The notes beneath the pieces were generated by a model that saw nothing but the letters and a program-made list of their open reading frames with translations, made no database searches and was not told the origin of the DNA. A program made the translations under genes and the position numbers. A stretch of DNA of 64,000 nt from Cinnamomum chago (Eukaryota; Streptophyta; Magnoliopsida; Laurales; Lauraceae): NCBI GenBank assembly GCA_038049695.1, contig CP142456.1, positions 20,742,501 to 20,806,500 on the forward strand. Direction: 5' to 3'. This document shows, in pieces, positions 59,090-64,000 of the stretch. The stretch's first letter is position 1. Every line of letters begins with the position of its first letter.

Positions 59090-59189
59090 TCTAATAATTT
59101 TCATGAAAGCGTAACAATAGGGTTTTAACTCTAGGTTTTTACACCTAATCAAGAGTTTCAAACACTTGATCCAAATATAAAGCACGAGG

Positions 59190-59202
59190 CTTTGATACTA
59201 AT
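59190..59202 (-). other. Primer binding site of the Sirevirus-type element
   Basis: On the - strand ATTAGTATCAAAGCC directly follows the LTR end. TATCA(A)AGCC matches the usual initiator tRNA-Met complement with one change. Confidence 0.75.
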
Positions 59203-60864
59203 TGAAAGTCCTGGGATCCTAACCCTAGAGGGGGGGGGTGAATAGGGTGAGCTTCAATTATGACCAATTTTAACCAATTTTAACTTCTTAAAATAAACTA
59301 GTCACAAGTGATGATTTATCAAACAAGATGCAGAAGCTAATAAAAACAATCACCACAAGCATTCACCACCACACAATGATTTATAGTGGTTCGGCATCAA
59401 TGCCTACATCCACTACCGGCTTGTAATCAAATCACCCTACCGGATTTCCACTATTTATGCTTTTCAATTGGCTAAGCAATAACCTTTACACTATGCTTTT
59501 ATTAGGCTAAGCAATAACCTTTACAAGAAAAAGATTTCTCTTAAAGAAGTGTCTACACAAACACTCAAAGAGATACAATTTAAGCTCAATATATTTGCCT
59601 CTAAAATAGGCAGATATGAAAGTGAAAAACTAAGTCACACAAACACTAAATGAATGCAAAGATGTATGCTCATGATGTGTGTGTGTGTGATAACTTCAAT
59701 CAAGTTAAAAACAAAGCTCAATTAATATATGCTTAAAGCATTTAAAAGTTTAAGGCACATAAAAGATTTTTGATTGAAGTGAAATGCAAATCACATGTAT
59801 GAATACAAACTTGTTAATGACATGAAAATCAAGAGCTCACAAGTTGTATGAAATTTGTTAACTTAGAACATGTGATGCATGTGCAATGTTATTTTCAAAA
59901 CCAAATTAATTTAACTAAAGTTCAAATGAATATTGAAAACAACAAATGAAGATTCAACCAAGTAAAAGAATCACGCTATAAAAGAAAACAAAGATTTTGG
60001 CTAAGCATGATTAAGGAAGATTTTAAAACAACTTGGATTGAAATCAAAGTGAAGAATGGATTCAATACATCATAGTTATAATGCTAAAATTCATTTACCA
60101 ATAATTTAAACAAAGCATATAACATATGATTAGTAAAAGTAAAGCTTACTTAGAGATTTAACTTCATTGATCCAAGCTTTAGCTTCACTAATGACCCCTT
60201 GGTCTCTCTTAGTTCATCCCCTTTTTCTTGTCTCAAAACACCTCAAGAGTGGTTTTTGGTTCCTCTCTTTTTCAACTCTTTTTCCAAATGAATGAACTTG
60301 TATTTATACTCAAAAATTGAGTTCCTGAGTCTCCTCGATCGACCTGCCCTATCCCCGATCGACCTGGCCTTCAACTGCCATAAATCTGACTGTTTGAAAA
60401 AAAAAGACACAACGGCTCTTTTCCCGGTCGACCCGCAATGGGCTCGGTCGACCGGGTCCCCTAGGCCGGTCGACTGGCCACACTGCCTGGCCTGGGACCA
60501 AAATTCCCTAAAAATGCATATTTTAAAGTGATTTCTTGTAGGAACTTGTGGGCCACTAAATCAAGCTTGGAATCATGTTTTAAATCAAAATAAGAGGTTT
60601 AAAAACATGAAACATAAAAAGCCTAAAATGATTTGAAAGATTTAAAACATAGGCTAGCTTGATTTGATAAAACTCCTTTTCAAAATAAATTGCATCCAAG
60701 TTTAAAATCTAAACATGCATAAATCAATATTTCTACAAGTCTAAAAACCAATGCATGTGTAAATCAAGATTTTAAGTTTTTCTAAAACAATGCATGTGTG
60801 AAAATTCAAATGATGCTAGAATGATAATGCATCCATCAAATTGCAATACCCAAAATCCCTAACA
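59203..60864 (-). repeat. 5' LTR of the Sirevirus-type element (1662 bp)
   Basis: Homologous to 53861-55623 throughout, but shorter, with one fewer repeat of the AAGCAATAACCTTTACA stretch and a smaller (GT)n tract. A TATA box GAGTATAAATAC lies at 60300-60311 on the - strand. A palindrome cluster lies upstream at 60334-60478, with CGGTCGACCG at 60445. Confidence 0.9.
60300..60311 (-). promoter_or_regulatory. 5' LTR TATA box of the Sirevirus-type element
   Basis: GAGTATAAATAC on the - strand, with GTCGAC/GATCGACC motifs just upstream (60334-60478). This would drive the gag remnant. Confidence 0.6.
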
Positions 60865-61618
60865 ATAATGAGTTCGGGATGATGAAAATGATGTAGATCT
60901 GCAACCTACGAATGATCCTAAGCATGTTACTAATGATAGATGGTTACCAGATATCAGATCTACTAAGAAAATACTACTATTAATGCATACCTATGATGTA
61001 TGGATGATCCTAAGCATGATTCTAACTACTAATGATGATAGATATTAATTGAAATGGCTAGATCTAGAAATGCCGGTTTGGATAGCGTTTTTCAAGTCCT
61101 AGGTTGAAGCTCTTGCACAAATCCATGGCTTTGGAAAACTTTCTCCATTACTAATCTTGGAAACCAAAGTGCTCCCTCTTCTCCTTTCTTCTAGATATAA
61201 AGAATTTTTTATGGTGGCTACTCTCTTTCTCTCCCTTTACTTCTACTTTTCTCTCTTTATGGTAGCCTCCTTGCAAAATGGGGTTAAGGGATCCTAAAAT
61301 AAGGGTTTTGGGCGTGCAAAAGGGATCAGGGCTTCTGTTTGCATGAGTTGCTATAAGGTTCACGCATCCCAAGGTGGATTAGGATTTTGGAGGACTTGGG
61401 CGCACACACGGGTGCACCTAGGTCCTCTCTTAGGGTTAAATGGATCTAGGGTTCGAGTTTGGATTGTTTCTGGGTTGAGGTCGGGCCGGAACTACAAAAA
61501 GTAGAGTGGGACACACCTAATAGCACCCAAGTGCATTTCTAAGGCGACCAGAGACCTGGCTGCACCTGTGTGTGAGCCCAAGTACAATTTACTGCAGGGC
61601 CTCTAGGGTAATCTCTCG
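60865..61618. repeat. Continuation of the palindrome-bearing repeat region
   Basis: Non-coding. It carries interrupted palindromes at 61393 (CTTGGGCGCACACACGGGTG), 61504 and 61551. On the - strand CTTTATATCT near 61190-61200 is TATA-like and lies downstream of these palindromes. A duplicated GATCCTAAGCATG (60915, 61008) is also present. Confidence 0.65.
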
Positions 61619-62076
61619 GTTGTCGAATGTGAATTTCGATCCTCTCGGGAAGGGAAATCTTCATTCATCTATATGTACTAATTAAAGTTTACATCGAAAA
61701 TGAGGATTCCGACTACCCTCAAAATCGACGGATCACGATCGCCAGCTATGGTTTTGGCTGTAACACTATTCATCGACGAAAGCCGAAGAAGAATGGGAGA
61801 AAATAAATGGATGGATCTTCCTCTCGTCTAATGTGCTGCCGGCATCACACGACGGTTTTCCTATCACATTAATTTGGGTCTCTTTGGGTCTCTTTAATAT
61901 AAGGTCAATTCAGGGTTATGAGTCAAAGTCCAAATAAGGGTTAATCCTCACATAGCATAATCATAGTATATCCAAGTAAGATAAAATAATTAAAATAAAG
62001 AAAATAAAAGGGGGGAGGTGCCAAATATTTAAGAAGAGGATCAGCCTCGTTCACGGGTACCCCCTTCAGATCCAAA
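61619..62076 (+). repeat. Dispersed direct repeat, copy 2 (partner 42696-43175)
   Basis: Starting TTGTCGAATGTGA, it matches copy 1 over about 450 bp with scattered substitutions and small indels. Directly after it (62077) the palindrome-bearing sequence begins, whereas in copy 1 about 0.9 kb of other sequence and the copia element intervene. Confidence 0.88.
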
Positions 62077-64000
62077 GCTCGAAATGCAACTGAATTTCAC
62101 AACTTGAGTCTGACAGAGGACTTGGGCGCACATGTGTGTGCGCCTATGTGACTCAGTGCACTTGGGCAAGTCTTAATTTAATGCTATTTAGTCTTTTGAC
62201 TTGATTCGAGATTCCGAATGGGTCTAAGTTGATTAAGGTTTTGATTTTAAGGCTGTTAATGGTTTTGTGATGGTTATGGGGTAGTGATTTGGATCGAGAC
62301 TGGAGATGAATAGGGAGTCGGTGGTCCCAGGGATTGAAAATGGACTTGGATGCACCTATGTGTGCGCCTATGTCATTCAGTGCACTTGGGCGCACCAGCA
62401 ATGGCACCCAAGTCTCAATTTGATGCTTTTTAGTCTTTTAACTTCGGTTCGAGGTTCCGGATGGGTTTAAGTTAATTGAAATTTTAATTTCAAGGCTATT
62501 GTTGGTTCGGTAAGGGTTCTGAATTGTTCATTCAAATCGGTTTAGTGCTCTTTGGATTGATTTGAGGTTGAACTTTTATGATTTAATGTTCTTTAAATTA
62601 ATTGTTTTTGTCGTGTTGTATCGAGTAGAACTAAGTTAGGTTTTAATTAATCATGTTTTGTAGTGATTTGGAGAGTCTTGGCACCGAGAGGTTAATACCT
62701 AAGTGGATGTTTTCGTAGTTTGAATCGGTTCAATATTTTAGGTCAGTTCAGGCTTCTAGCTTCAGTTGTTTCAAATCGTAAGAGTGCTCTGGTGTGCTGA
62801 TTTAGGTCGAGATTTGAAATTTATAGGGATTCGGTGGTCCCCGAGCTAAAATGTGACTTGGGCGCACCTCTGGTGGCGCCTAAGTGCTTGGTTCGTGGGT
62901 TTTAGTGGTCATCGGGAATTCGTTCACTTGGGTTTGGAGTTTTAGGTGATCTATGTTAATAAATTTTGAATATGAAACTGGTCTGAGTCTCTAAGCCTTT
63001 AAGGTGATATAAGTTGGTGTGGGGGAGTCGAAACGCAACCGAAGCGTGTGTCGAGGTTAAATCAAAAGTTTGTTCTGTGACTTGGGCGCACCTGTGGTGG
63101 CGCCCAAGTATCAAGCTACTAGTTTGTTGTCTTCTAGGGTGTTTTTATGTCAGTTTCGGATATTTGGCTTTGGTTTTTGTTGAAAGATGTTTTTTTCTAT
63201 TTTCAGGATTTGATTGGTATATCGTTTCAATGAGGGTTTAAATTAGGAGTTAGTGATCAAGGTTTGATTAAAGCTTGGTTAAGGTCTGAATTTGGGTGTT
63301 GCTAGTTGAATTTCGTTGATTAGGGTCTTAATAGATTAGAGCTTGTTGATTTGGCTTGTTAATCAGGACTTTAGTTGGGACTTGTTGATTGGGGTTTTGT
63401 TTTATTAGGGTTTTATTAGGACTTGTTAATCAATTTCAGGGATTTAATTAATTAATTCCATGGATTTTTAATTGGATGTTTTAATTAGGTATTTTGAATT
63501 AATTAAGTGTTTTAGATTGGGGTTGATCAAGTTTATTAATTTGCTTAGGTGCGAATGGAATAACCTAGGATCATCTACTTAATGTCTACTTTTATAATTC
63601 TGCTACTCCTTTTAATTACTTTATTTTTGTGTTTTCTTCTCTAATTACTAGAGAGCAAGACGAGAGGAGAAGTGTTTTATGATTTTGTGAATTTTTTTTT
63701 TATGTTTTATGCAAGAGCAATGCAACCTAATCTAAAGAATAACTTATGAGCCTCTATTTAATGTCTATTCTTTTCCTCTTTATGGACTTTTCTGTTTCTT
63801 TTATTTATTTATTTATTTTGTTCTCTCCTCTAATTACTAAAAAGACCAAGATGAGAAGGGAAGTGTTTTAAGATTTTATATTTTTTTTGGTATTTTATGC
63901 AATAAATCCTAACCTAAAGTGATGATGATTTAATAGTTTGCGATCTAGAAATTTAGCAATCAATCAAAATTATAACAAAGTTGAAACAACAAGTTAAATG
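62077..64000 (+). repeat. Palindrome-bearing repeat region, copy B, running off the window
   Basis: It holds interrupted palindromes at 62121, 62343, 62384, 62857 and 63081, plus a decayed one at 62157. A segment with GAATGGGTCTAAGTTGATTA is duplicated within it (62210 and 62455). From 62440 it follows copy A. It contains an internal tandem duplication of about 190 bp near 63560-63930 (TAATTACTA(G/A)AGAGCAAGA and variants). No coding frame is supported. Confidence 0.78.

Larger units (their letters stand above)
53861..60864 (-). mobile_element. Sirevirus-type copia element on the - strand, gag remnant only
   Basis: Read on the - strand: 5' LTR 60864-59203, a primer site (AGTATCAAAGCC) directly after it, a broken gag, about 2 kb of AT-rich non-coding sequence with repeated purine tracts, then the 3' LTR 55623-53861. 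Protease, integrase, RT and RNase H are absent. The flanking 5-mers are ATAAC and ATAAT, a target duplication with one mismatch. The gag sequence (coiled coil plus CNYCGIKGHFRFEC) and the tRNA-Met primer support the Sirevirus/Maximus lineage. Confidence 0.87.

Noticed and set aside
51867-63110. CRISPR array or simple satellite made of the GGCGCC palindromes
   Set aside because: Spacing is irregular (35 bp to several hundred bp), the copies diverge, and the host is a plant nuclear genome.

Overview
This window is nuclear DNA of a flowering plant. It consists almost entirely of nested and decayed transposable elements, and I found no host gene I could defend. The evidence for a plant is the set of plant-specific retrotransposon lineages (Tat- and Athila-type Ty3/gypsy, Sirevirus-type and Ale-like Ty1/copia), plant L1, hAT and PIF/Harbinger remnants, and long AT-rich spacers with microsatellites. 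The species and the monocot/dicot question cannot be settled from the sequence.

Layout. (1) 1-10219: right part of a Tat-lineage gypsy element on the + strand. It has a gag-pol frame open from the left edge, a 55-bp tandem array, an antisense gene with two introns and its own TATA box, a polypurine tract and the 3' LTR. (2) 10220-16000: a Tourist-like MITE candidate and an L1 RNase H remnant split by a 4.2-kb solo LTR, which itself contains a hAT element with a perfect 8-bp target duplication. (3) 16000-24234: intergenic DNA with minisatellites, a perfect 18-bp hairpin and a 0.7-kb Sirevirus-type solo LTR with a perfect target duplication. (4) 24235-31226: a 5.4-kb LTR on the - strand, its polypurine tract, and a badly decayed gypsy pol. 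(5) 31677-32964: a PIF/Harbinger transposase pseudogene. (6) 34986-41090: an Athila-type element reduced to gag and protease. (7) 42401-42688: a hAT (DUF4371-type) fragment. (8) 43534-51432: a young, complete copia insertion with no gag but a long open integrase-RT-RNase H frame, carrying a nested Sirevirus-type solo LTR. (9) 53861-60864: a gag-only Sirevirus-type element on the - strand. Elements 8 and 9 lie inside a repeat region (42.7-64 kb) studded with an interrupted palindrome, and that region is itself duplicated in direct orientation.

How the parts relate. The insertions can be ordered by nesting: L1, then the solo LTR, then hAT; and the palindrome-repeat region, then the copia element, then its Sirevirus-type solo LTR. 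The strongest leads are the antisense, intron-containing, TATA-driven gene in the Tat element; the recurrence, in LTRs of unrelated lineages, of a cluster of short palindromes just upstream of the TATA box; the dispersed GGCGCC-type interrupted palindrome of 51.8-63.1 kb; and the young gag-less copia element with an inverted-repeat array where gag should be.
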